From NCBI GenBank assembly GCA_016214445.1, contig JACROM010000060.1:1-14328 (forward strand): 14,328 bases of DNA. The letters run 5' to 3'. The notes below the pieces were generated by a model. The model did not search any database. It worked only from the letters and a program-made list of their open reading frames with translations, and was not told where the DNA came from. The number at the start of each line of letters is the position of its first letter. Within the stretch, counting starts at the first letter, position 1. The DNA is from Microcaldota archaeon. Lineage in GTDB: Archaea > Micrarchaeota > Micrarchaeia > Norongarragalinales > Norongarragalinaceae. Position numbers and translations under genes: made by a program. Positions 6,128 to 14,000 of this stretch are shown here, one piece after another.

Positions 6128-6964
6128 TCAGCCCTTTCCGCCCTTAAGGTACAGGAGGGTGTTCAAAAGCATGTTGCGCGAGCCGACTCCCGCGATGTTG
6201 GTAGCTGGGTCGAATGAGAAGTACATCGTCTTCCCAGCAAGCAGGCCCTGGCTTTCGATTATGCCGAAAGTCGCCGGAGCAGTAGGCATTCCGCCGACGC
6301 TGTCGATGTAAGCCAAAACCTTGGCGTTCTGGTTAGGCAGCACCTCGGTTACGCGGCCCGAGAACTGGTAGTTTAGGATGCCGTTGAACATCGGGTGGCT
6401 CGGGGCAACGATCTTGAACTTGCCGCCTGCAACATCAACTGAGCCCTTTGTTGGCTGGCGTTCGTGGAACAGCACTCCGCGGTAGGTTACCGGAACGACG
6501 TCACCCAGAGAACCGATTCCGATGTCCCAACCAACAGCGTTCGGGTCTTCGTTAACTCGGATGCATGCGTCGCCGATGACTATCAGCTTGCCGCCTGCCT
6601 TCACGCGGTCGGCTATGGTCTTCCTTGGAGTGCGGTCGCAAATCTGTCCGCCCTGTAGTATGATTATGTCCATGTTATCCAGCACGCCGGGAACAATAAA
6701 GTCCTGCCGCAGGTCCGTAACGTAGGTTATGCCGTTCTGGCGGAAGTCCTCCGAGATAAGCATGTCCTTCATTTGCTGCGAGGACTGTCCTATGACCACC
6801 ACTTTTATCTGGGGGCTGGGGAACAGCGAACCGACAACCGGAAGGGAGTTAAGCTGCAGGAAACCGAATTTGCCTGCAATGAACACGCCCAAAATGACGA
6901 TTAAGATAAGCGGAATAAGGCTCTCGTACGCCCGCGCGGGGGTCGCATATTGACCACGCTTCAT
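6128..6964 (-). CDS. Membrane-anchored GATase-like protein, paralogue A
   Basis: 278 residues: a short basic N-terminus, one membrane helix (about 14-35), then a soluble domain that should lie outside the cell. The pattern of strands (KVVVIG 54-59, MDIIILQGG 98-106, GGKLIVIGD 124-132, HPMFNGI 190-196, GIIES 234-238, MYFSF 247-251) fits the class I glutamine amidotransferase/ThuA-like fold. A Cys (134) sits just after the strand where a nucleophile could lie, but the paralogue at 7830-8756 lacks it, so activity is doubtful. The two proteins share the same architecture and block order. ATG at 6964 has GGTGGT 6 bases upstream. Function unknown; a binding or scaffold role at the cell surface is inferred. 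Confidence 0.75.
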   Translation of the reverse strand: MKRGQYATPARAYESLIPLILIVILGVFIAGKFGFLQLNSLPVVGSLFPSPQIKVVVIGQSSQQMKDMLISEDFRQNGITYVTDLRQDFIVPGVLDNMDIIILQGGQICDRTPRKTIADRVKAGGKLIVIGDACIRVNEDPNAVGWDIGIGSLGDVVPVTYRGVLFHERQPTKGSVDVAGGKFKIVAPSHPMFNGILNYQFSGRVTEVLPNQNAKVLAYIDSVGGMPTAPATFGIIESQGLLAGKTMYFSFDPATNIAGVGSRNMLLNTLLYLKGGKG

Positions 6965-6970
6965 GAATTA

Positions 6971-7025
6971 ACCACCACTCTTCAGTTTAAACTTAATTAT
7001 TGTTCTGGCTTCTGCAGTTTATAAA
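6971..7025 (-). promoter_or_regulatory. Promoter and ribosome site of paralogue A
   Basis: TTTATAAA (7018-7025, palindromic) would place the start of transcription near 6996. GGTGGT (6971-6976 on the other strand) lies 6 bases from the ATG. Unlike most genes here, this one has a leader of about 30 bases. The remaining 143-base gap after the VIT gene holds GC-rich partial palindromes (7061-7090) but no clear terminator. Confidence 0.5.
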
Positions 7026-7107
7026 GTTAAGCGCTTTTAAAGGCTTTGTGCTCAAGTGCACTCGCGCGTAACGCGGCGAAAAAGCGCGCTCTTCCTAGAA
7101 ACGCAAA

Positions 7108-7830
7108 TCAAGCAAGGGTTACCCCCAAAACCGCGCCTATCACGTAACCTACGCCCGCCGCCAACCCGCCTATGAGCATCATTTCTATTCCGGCGTTTAA
7201 CGGTTTTCCCACTGTCGTCTTGGCTTTCAGCGCGCCGACTGCAAACAATGAAACCAAAGATATGGCTACAGAGCCAAGTATTGCAGTTGAAACCGGAAGG
7301 AAGAAGAACGGGAGCAAAGGAATGAGCGAGCCTACGACTGCCGAAAAGCCAACCAATAAAGCATCGTTGAAAGGCTTGTGGCGGCCCACCCTTTCCAGCC
7401 CGAGCTCTTCGTTCATCATGAAGTCAAGCAGGAGTTTTTTGTCGGAAGAAATCTTGTCCACTATCTTTTTCAGAAGAGCCCCGCGGAAGCCCTTCCTGTA
7501 ATACACCTCGTAAACTTCCTTTATCTCGTCTCCCTTGTTTTCCTCTATCTCCCCTGCTTCCCTTCCCTTCTCTTTTTCGTAAAAGTCAATCTCCGCCTTG
7601 ATTGAAGTGTAAGCAACAGCCGCCATGGAGACGCTTTCAGCGAAAGTGGCGGCTATTCCAGCGATTATTACTATCCGCGAGTCGCTCGTTGCGGCAGCAA
7701 TGCCGAGTATTATTCCGAGGACGTTGACCAAGCCGTCCTGCCAGCCGAGTATGAACTCCCTGAGCTTGGCAGCAGCTCCTCCGTGCTCTTCACGGATGTG
7801 CTTCTCCAAGTCGTAGTACTTGCTTTTCAT
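7108..7830 (-). CDS. VIT1/CCC1-family Fe2+/Mn2+ transporter
   Basis: 240 residues with five membrane helices and a soluble segment after the second, the layout of the vacuolar iron transporter family, which exchanges Fe2+/Mn2+ for H+. Seen: REFILGWQDGLVNVLGI (24-40) in helix 1, AESVSMAAVAYTS (64-76) in helix 2, then a very acidic stretch (79-110) and DFMMNEELGLE (136-146). In plant VIT1 the cytosolic metal-binding domain uses Glu residues and a Met-Met pair; M138, M139 and E142 look equivalent. In a prokaryote it would export metal from the cytoplasm or limit metal excess. Its ATG overlaps the TGA of the upstream anchored protein by one base (TGATG), so the two are co-translated. Confidence 0.92.
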   Translation of the reverse strand: MKSKYYDLEKHIREEHGGAAAKLREFILGWQDGLVNVLGIILGIAAATSDSRIVIIAGIAATFAESVSMAAVAYTSIKAEIDFYEKEKGREAGEIEENKGDEIKEVYEVYYRKGFRGALLKKIVDKISSDKKLLLDFMMNEELGLERVGRHKPFNDALLVGFSAVVGSLIPLLPFFFLPVSTAILGSVAISLVSLFAVGALKAKTTVGKPLNAGIEMMLIGGLAAGVGYVIGAVLGVTLA

Positions 7831-8756
7831 CAGCAGGGCACCAAGTAGTCCCAGACGTTGGTGAACAGGGTGTTGGAGTTGACGAATTCGGGCGGGAACG
7901 AGAAGTAGATGACGCGTCCCGAGTAACGGGTTTCTATTATTCCCGGATACCGTTCGCCGTTGTCCTCTATGAACGCGAGGATTTCAGTCGAGGCCGGGTC
8001 GGGATAAACAATCGCGTACTCGCGCGCCTGCGTCTGGAATTCCTTCATCAGGCCCTTTGTTATGAGGTGGTAGGGGTGCGCTATGCTGAGGTTAACGAAG
8101 TACCTGCGCTCTATGGTCTTGTTGTATGCTGCGCCGACAACGCGCGTCAGCTTCCTGAATCCTGTTCGGACCAGCGAGCTGTTAACCAGCATGTCGTACT
8201 GTTCCGTCTTTTTCCACTCGGATATGCTCTGGTTGGCGTAGGCGCTTGTCCAAGTCATGTTCCTCGCCCACAACTCCCGCGCGAGCCTGTCGTAGAAGCT
8301 CTGGTTCGCCTGGGTTGCCAAGAGTATGTCGTACATGTCGTAGGTGTGCTCCGTGGCGGAGTCGCCTACAAGCACGAGCGAGCCTCCGCTGTTAAGGTAA
8401 TCGAAGAGCACCTGCGTCTGCCGCGAGGTGACGTTTTTGGCGCGGGTGAGTATAACCAAATCGTAACGTTTAAGCAAACCCGAACTCAAGTCCTTCAACT
8501 GGAACGGGGTGAGTACTATATTGGGCCGCGCCTCGCGGATGCTGCCCTCGAGTATGCGCTCGTTTCCTATGCCGTAATCATCGTATATCAAAGCAACTTG
8601 CGTGTGGCTCCTTATTATCTGGTCGCAGTATATGTTGCACCAGCCAGGTATCGCGGTGCAGTGTACCCACTGGAATTTGGTCAGCGCTACCAAGAGGACG
8701 ATGATAAGCACAGCCAGCACCAGCAGGTGCGGTATCTCCTTGGTTGCGTCAGCCAT
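7830..8756 (-). CDS. Membrane-anchored GATase-like glycoprotein candidate, paralogue B
   Basis: 308 residues from the ATG at 8756 (an in-frame ATG at 8765 would add MLF). One N-terminal helix (about 9-27), then an outer segment with Cys33, Cys40, Cys44, then a soluble domain with QVALIYDD (53-60), YDLVILTRA (98-106), SGGSLVLVGD (123-132), AHPYH (226-230), GIIET (262-266) and VIYFSF (272-277). The order of blocks matches paralogue A at 6128-6964. Seven N-X-S/T sequons (none in paralogue A) suggest an N-glycosylated surface protein. The Cys near the nucleophile strand of A is Ala here, so it is unlikely to be an amidotransferase. It overlaps the VIT transporter gene by one base; a link to metal handling at the membrane is inferred only. 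Start at 8756 is chosen because its TATA box is 28 bases away. Confidence 0.75.
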   Translation of the reverse strand: MADATKEIPHLLVLAVLIIVLLVALTKFQWVHCTAIPGWCNIYCDQIIRSHTQVALIYDDYGIGNERILEGSIREARPNIVLTPFQLKDLSSGLLKRYDLVILTRAKNVTSRQTQVLFDYLNSGGSLVLVGDSATEHTYDMYDILLATQANQSFYDRLARELWARNMTWTSAYANQSISEWKKTEQYDMLVNSSLVRTGFRKLTRVVGAAYNKTIERRYFVNLSIAHPYHLITKGLMKEFQTQAREYAIVYPDPASTEILAFIEDNGERYPGIIETRYSGRVIYFSFPPEFVNSNTLFTNVWDYLVPC

Positions 8757-8794
8757 GAACAACATTTAAAAGGTTCACGTATTAAAACCCCTTC
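8757..8794. promoter_or_regulatory. Interleaved divergent leaderless promoters
   Basis: Only 38 bases separate the two start codons (8756 minus, 8795 plus). TTTAAAA at 8765-8771 is centred 27 bases before the secG ATG. On the other strand TTTTAATA (8780-8787) is centred 28 bases before the ATG at 8756. The boxes point away from each other across a shared core, so each TATA box lies within about 10 bases of the opposite start. Simultaneous use looks sterically difficult. Confidence 0.6.
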
Positions 8795-8953
8795 ATGTCA
8801 AAGCAAGACAGGCTGCAGACACCCTCATCGCAGACGGGGCTCATAAGGTTCTACGACGTTTCGTCCAGCACCATCCAGCTCGACCCGAAGGTCGTCCTGA
8901 TTTTCGCCGGCGCGGTCATAGTGCTGGAAATAGTATTGCAAGCTTTTGCCTGA
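8795..8953 (+). CDS. secG: Preprotein translocase subunit SecG (Sec61-beta)
   Basis: A 52-residue protein fitting archaeal SecG/Sec61-beta: a polar N-terminal tail with Ser/Thr/Gln, the family motif SQTGLIRFYD (12-21), then IQLDPKVVL (27-35) leading into one C-terminal membrane helix (about 33-51). It is the small third subunit of the SecYEG channel for protein export and membrane insertion. It is transcribed leaderless from a TATA box 27 bases upstream and ends 10 bases before the next gene, so it is the first gene of a two-gene unit. The secreted and anchored proteins in the window would use this channel. Confidence 0.9.
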   Translation: MSKQDRLQTPSSQTGLIRFYDVSSSTIQLDPKVVLIFAGAVIVLEIVLQAFA

Positions 8954-8963
8954 AGAGAGTCGT

Positions 8964-10355
8964 ATGTGGAGCAAATTAATCACTAGGCGCATCGCAGTCC
9001 AAGTAGCCCAACGTTGGGCGGAAGCCTTCTCCCTGATGTGGCAAACTTACGGCGCGGGAATAGACGGCTCGCTCGTTCACTTCAACGGCTCAAAAGCAGA
9101 GTACTACGTTGACTCCGTTCAATGGAAAAAATTCCTTGAGGACTTGGACGATTTGCTCGAAGACTCCGGATTCGTCAAGACTTTTGCTCCTTCCGCAAGA
9201 CAATTCCTCGAGGAACAAGGCCTGAAGGTAAGGAAACAATGCGAGCAAGATTTTTCCAAACTGACGGACTGGCAGCTCAAAATAGTTTTCGACAAAATAT
9301 CTGCTGAAACCTCCCTTTACTACACGCGCATGTGGATGGTTTTCCTCATAAACGAGCCGCTTGCGCGGAAGTGTAGGGGGCAACTGGACGTTTTGGCGCC
9401 GGACAGGGCCGATGAGCTCCTTTTGGTTTTCGCTTCGGGCCTCGAGCCGACAGACGCGCTTAACGAAAGAATCGGTCTGCTGGAAATAGCGCTTGACCCG
9501 GACATTGACGACCTGAAAGAACACTGCAGGCAATACGCCCACATTCCAATGTTCGACTTCAACGACGAACCCTATGGCTTGGACCACTTCCGTTCGGAAA
9601 TCAGGAAAGTAAAACATCCGGGGAAGGAACTGGAGGAAATAAGGCGGATGTTCAGGCAACGAAGGCGCGCTTTCGCCAAAAACCTTGCACAGTTCGAAAA
9701 GAGCGAAGCGTACTTTACGGTCAAGATGCTTTCCGACGTTATTTTTCTCCGAGACTACAGGGACATGCTCAGGCAGAAAATGAACCTTGCGTTGCGCAAC
9801 CTTTATGCGGAAATAGCCAGTCGGGCAGATTCAACCATCAGCGGGGTTTCCATGCTTTCCAGCGAGGAAATCTCCTCGTTCCTCGGCGGAAAAACAGCCA
9901 AAAAGGAAATCCAGATAAAAGCGAAAGAACGCGAAAAGACCTTTGTGGCAGTTTATTCACTCGGTTGCTTTGAGGTTTTTTCAGGAAAAGACGCGGAAGA
10001 AATGGCAGCCTCGCTGACGCAGGAAGAAAAAGGCAGGGAAGTGTCCGGCCTTACCGGCAGCCCCGGCGCCGCGGAAGGCACCGTGCGGATAATAAACACC
10101 AACAAGGACCTGCGCAAGGTTCTCGAGGGGGACGTCCTAGTTGCGCCGATGACGCGCCAGGATTTCGTGCCGTACGCGAGGCGCGCGAAAGCCATAGTGA
10201 CCGACGAGGGCGGCATCACCTGCCACGCGGCCATAGTTTCCCGCGAACTGGGCGTGCCTTGCATAGTAGGGACAGGAAACGCCACCTCCGTTCTCAGGGA
10301 CGGACAGAAGGTCAGGGTTGACGCGGATAAGGGAAAAGTAGACTTACTTGACTAA
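8964..10355 (+). CDS. Orphan PEP-utilising mobile-domain (phospho-histidine) protein
   Basis: 463 residues from the ATG at 8964; a TTG at 8946 in the same frame would overlap secG and is less likely. Residues to about 365 are helical and polar, with no ATP-grasp motifs. About 370-463 is a PEP-utilising mobile domain: LTGSPGAAEGTVRI, GDVLVAPMTRQDFVP, then EGGITCHAAIVSREL with His421, the residue phosphorylated in PEP synthase and rifampicin phosphotransferase, and GVPCIVGTG. In rifampicin phosphotransferase the order is ATP-grasp, substrate domain, His domain; this protein looks like the last two parts alone, and it also lacks the PEP-binding barrel of PEP synthase. The phosphate donor would have to come from another protein. 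Follows secG by 10 bases and overlaps the convergent regulator by 12 bases. Function unknown. Confidence 0.8.
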   Translation: MWSKLITRRIAVQVAQRWAEAFSLMWQTYGAGIDGSLVHFNGSKAEYYVDSVQWKKFLEDLDDLLEDSGFVKTFAPSARQFLEEQGLKVRKQCEQDFSKLTDWQLKIVFDKISAETSLYYTRMWMVFLINEPLARKCRGQLDVLAPDRADELLLVFASGLEPTDALNERIGLLEIALDPDIDDLKEHCRQYAHIPMFDFNDEPYGLDHFRSEIRKVKHPGKELEEIRRMFRQRRRAFAKNLAQFEKSEAYFTVKMLSDVIFLRDYRDMLRQKMNLALRNLYAEIASRADSTISGVSMLSSEEISSFLGGKTAKKEIQIKAKEREKTFVAVYSLGCFEVFSGKDAEEMAASLTQEEKGREVSGLTGSPGAAEGTVRIINTNKDLRKVLEGDVLVAPMTRQDFVPYARRAKAIVTDEGGITCHAAIVSRELGVPCIVGTGNATSVLRDGQKVRVDADKGKVDLLD

Positions 10356-10901
10356 AGAAAATTCGCCCCTCTTCTTCTCCAGTATTTCGCCCTCTTCCTT
10401 CAGCAGAAACAGGGCGGTGATGCATCCGTTCAATGCAATGTTCGTTGTCTTGGCGACTTCCTCGGCACGCATGGGTCCGTCTTTCAGGCAGACTATTATC
10501 TTGTCCGAAGCGTTCTGGTAGAAGTCGTGGGTTGCCAAGTAGTATTTCCTGTCGAATCCGCGCACGCCGTGAATTTCACCGGACTTTATCTGCGCCTGGT
10601 ATTTGTGCGAGAACTCCTTCGCTTTTTCTTCGTCGTCAAGAACAAGGAAGCCAGTTGAGGTCCAGTCGGTTTTTTTGAGCTGCTGCAGCTGCGGCGCGAG
10701 ATTTTTCGGCGCGTTCGAGGCGAGGTTGTTTTTGACCTTGTCGGAAAGAAGCGAGCCTATCTTGTCCTTCTTCACCAACGCCAGCAGACCGTCCTCGACC
10801 TCGGCGAACTCGTACTCGTCGCCTTCCTTTATTCCGAGCCTGTTGCGCAGGGACTCCGGCAACGCTATCGCGAGAACTTCCCCGTGCTTTTGAAAACGCA
10901 T
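10344..10901 (-). CDS. AbrB/SpoVT N-terminal domain plus winged-helix regulator
   Basis: 185 residues from the ATG at 10901. Residues 1-45 (MRFQKHGEVLAIALPESLRN... with LGIKEGDEYEFAEVEDG) form an AbrB/MazE-type swapped-hairpin DNA-binding domain. The middle has a patterned segment (FLVLDDEEKAKEF, then GEIHGVRGFDRKYYLAT). Residues about 128-185 look like a winged helix (ILVCLKDGPMRAEEVAKTT-like strand and helix order, ending KKRGEFSLVK). The longer in-frame reading from 11222 is rejected: GAGGGGG lies 7 bases before 10901, and the extra 107 residues overlap the divergent gene. It faces the large surface-protein gene across 115 bases, so it may control that gene or itself. The DNA target is unknown. 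Confidence 0.8.
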   Translation of the reverse strand: MRFQKHGEVLAIALPESLRNRLGIKEGDEYEFAEVEDGLLALVKKDKIGSLLSDKVKNNLASNAPKNLAPQLQQLKKTDWTSTGFLVLDDEEKAKEFSHKYQAQIKSGEIHGVRGFDRKYYLATHDFYQNASDKIIVCLKDGPMRAEEVAKTTNIALNGCITALFLLKEEGEILEKKRGEFSLVK

Positions 10902-11016
10902 CGTCTTTCCCCCTCTTGTTCTTTGTTTCCCAACTCCTTTAAACCCCTTTCCCAAGAAGTTGCGCATAATTTTTTTATCCCCAAGCTTTTTCTTCCCGTA
11001 TGCGCCCGCATGAAAC
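10902..11016. promoter_or_regulatory. Divergent promoter region, AbrB regulator and surface protein
   Basis: Minus strand: GTTTAAAGG (about 10936-10944) and, farther out, GGATAAAAAAATTAT (about 10966-10980) are TATA candidates; GAGGGGG (10909-10915) is the ribosome site for the regulator. Plus strand: TTTTTTTATCC (10970-10980) would start the surface-protein transcript near 11001, with no clear ribosome site before the ATG at 11017. A regulator with an AbrB domain beside a divergent target is a common arrangement. Confidence 0.45.
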
Positions 11017-14000
11017 ATGAGATTGCTCCTGCTGTTTTTCCTTATGGCTTCTTCTGTTGTGGCGTTGTCCCAGTACGGCCACGCTTTCCCGTCTGTAGAG
11101 TCGAAGCTCGTGCTTCTTTCATGCAAGCAGTTTGAGACGCAGGTAAGGCTCACTCCCTTTGCGGCTACAATAAAAGGGTTCGAGGAAAGCGTCGCCTCTG
11201 CCAAGGAAGCAATACGGTACATACAGGATTCCTACACTGCCGCAATGATACAGCGCGGCCCGCTGTTTTACGGCGGCTCCAACATAGTGGGTTATTTCAC
11301 CCTTTCCTACCGGTGCTACCATTCGGGCCAACATGCCTTGAGGCAGGCAATACAAAGCGTCATACTCGCGTCCAGCTCGCTTGACTCGACAGCGGACCAG
11401 ATTGCTTCACTTGGAGGGGACGAGCTTCTTGAAAGCGCACTTGCCGAGATAAGCGAAGCGGACGATGCAATAGAGCGGATGGACGCGTCTTCGGACCCGC
11501 TGGGAGGCTCGTTCGTAAAAGCCCTGAACGCCACGGAACACGCGGCGAAGTCGCAGATAACCATAAACCACGCCGTAAAACTCCTGCTCGACCAAGGCGG
11601 CCTGTTGGAAAAGATTTTCATCCAGAACTCCAAACTGCTGAAAAGCAGGCAGGAAGCAATAAAAAAAATGGACGAAATGGAAACGCAGACTGGCGAGGCG
11701 CAACGCGAAGCAGCAAGGCTGCAGGAAGAACTCACGAGGGAAAAACTTTTCCTCATTCCCGAGAACGCGTTCTCGCTCCAGCAGACCAAGTACGCGGACT
11801 CTTCCCTGTCCTACGAGTTCCCGGAAAAGTGGGACAAGGCAAACGCGCTGCTTTCCGAATCGCTGTTCAACTCCAAAGAGGCGCAGAAGCTCCGGTCGAA
11901 AGACAGCGGCTATATGAACAAGGCGCTTTCACTGTGGCGCAAGTCACTGTCTCAGGCTTTGGAGTCAAGCGCGCTGTTCAACTCAGCTAAAAGCGAAACC
12001 CAGTCGCTCGAGCGCGCGCTTGTCACGAAGATCACCTCGCTCAGGAAAAAAGCGGCCCAGAAGACAGCGGAGCAATTGGACGACCCGCTGCCTCGGCTGC
12101 TTGGCGAACGCGTGATAGAACTCTCGCGCAGGCTCGCGCTTCTCGAAACTCCGCCGGACCTCAAGTTCGAGGACCACCTCTCTTCCCTTTATTCGCTTCT
12201 TGACCGCGCTGAAAAGGACGGAGTGGACGTGGGCCAGGAGCGTTCGGAAGCGAAGAGGCTTCAGGACGCGCAAGAAGTCCGGGCGTTGGCAAGCGCAGTA
12301 GAAGAGAAAACGCTCCAAAAATACGCCTACCTCGAAACGCTGTACGCGGGTTTGCTTCAGTTCGAGGAAATAGTTTCCCTTCCGCACTCTGCGTTCAGTG
12401 AAAACACTCTAAGAAGTGACGCCATAGGTTCACTCAAGGAAACTGAAAAGCAGCTTGGGTCCGCGAAAAAGGAAGCCGGCAAAAAAACTCAGGACGCGCT
12501 GAGGAAAGCCCTTGCGGACTCCCTGAGCTATGCGGTCTCTGCCGGCGAAGTTTTTCTCGACTCTCCTGTCCGCGAGGAAATAACCCTGACTCTTGAGAAC
12601 ATGTTTGGTTTCGGCGGCTCGAATGTCATCGTGCCCCTGCCAACGGAACTTGACGGAGTTGTTATCCGCTCTGCACAGGAAGGCGTAAGTTTGGTGGAGA
12701 AAGGCTTGCGGCTTTCCGCCGTGGCGCCATACTCGCAGTACGAGATTCAGCTTGAACGCGAACGCGTGCTCGCCCGCACCATCAAGCGTGTTGACTATGA
12801 GCTTTTTTCGGACTTCGAGCAGTCCCGCAGACGTCTCGAGGTTTCGTTCGAAGCGGAATCCTCTTTTCCAGTTTTGGTAGAAGAAAAACTAGCGTTCCCG
12901 CCTGACGACGTCTCCCCATACGCGCAGGTGGCAGGCGACACCCTCCGCTCTTCGGTACGCGGCCTCAAGGGACAGAACTCTTTCGCCTTCGAGTACTCGG
13001 TGCGCTCGCCAGTTGACTTCCGAAGAGAGTTGTCATCCAACTCGTCTGTCACCTACCATTTCAAGAACCGCCTTCCTGTTGAACTCAAGCTGTTCAAGGC
13101 GTCGCTTATAGAGGCGTTCGACTGCGCTGCAGAAGGGCTTGCTGCTTTGGGCGGCAAAGCCTACCTTGCCGAGTTTTCATTTCCGCTCAAGCAGGGTGAA
13201 ACCAAGAGCGTTGTAGTGCAGCTTTCCTGCAAACCGTCCTCGACCATGCCCGAAGTCCCGCTTTCCTCTTCTTCGTCTCCTCTTTTCCTCCGCCAGGCCG
13301 CGTCGTGGGCGCAGTACGCGCCGGAAAGCGCGGAATGGCTCAAGGAAGCAGAGGACGCGTTCGACCACCTCGACTCCGCTCGTTATTCCCTTGCAGTTGA
13401 AAAACTCGAATCACTCCAGAAGTCTTTCTCCAAGAGCCTCGACGCTAAAGCCTCCTCGCTGTGCAGCAAATGCTCGCAGCAGGTGCGCTCGCTCGTGCAG
13501 GAGGCCCGCTCTGCAGTATTCGTTAGCGACTTTTCAGGAGCGGACCAGCTCCTCCAGCAGGCCTCTTCGCTGCAGCAGCAGGAACAACAGCAGGCCGATG
13601 AAGATGCTCGCCAGAAAGAGGAGCTGCTCCAGAGCGTCCGTTCGCTTTCAGTTCCGCAACTTTCTGCGTTCGAGGCAGCTTTTTCAATGGGAAAAACCGG
13701 CAGCCCCTACTACGAGGAAGCCAACGAGGCGTACAAGTCAGCCAAGAAAATAGTGGCCGACCTTCAGAAAGAAAAACCTGTAGCGCAGATGCAGGAAAGC
13801 CTCCGGGTTTTGGGCGAAGAGCAACAACAGTTGGATGCCGCCCTAGAAAAGGCCAAAGGCGGTGCGGAAGCCGCTCTTGAAACAGCGCGACTTGCGCAGA
13901 AGCAGTTCGGCGACCCGGCCTCGCAATTGAGCTTGGACGAGGCTGAAAACGCCTTCGGGGGCGGGCTTTATTCGAAAGCGGAAGCAGCCGCGCGCAAGGT

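Noticed and set aside
7055..7095. GC-rich palindromes after the VIT transporter gene as a terminator
   Set aside because: Short CGCG repeats with only five Ts on the minus strand; the pairing is ambiguous and too weak to call.
8067..8846. 259-residue plus-strand frame opposite the anchored protein and running into secG
   Set aside because: Antisense to a gene with clear membrane and domain structure; its sequence has no family features and it overlaps the divergent promoter.
8946..8963. TTG start for the phospho-histidine protein
   Set aside because: Would overlap secG by 8 bases and adds only six residues; the ATG at 8964 is a better start.
10902..11222. 107-residue N-terminal extension of the AbrB regulator
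   Set aside because: Overlaps the divergent surface-protein gene and promoters; a ribosome site and the start of the AbrB domain point to 10901.
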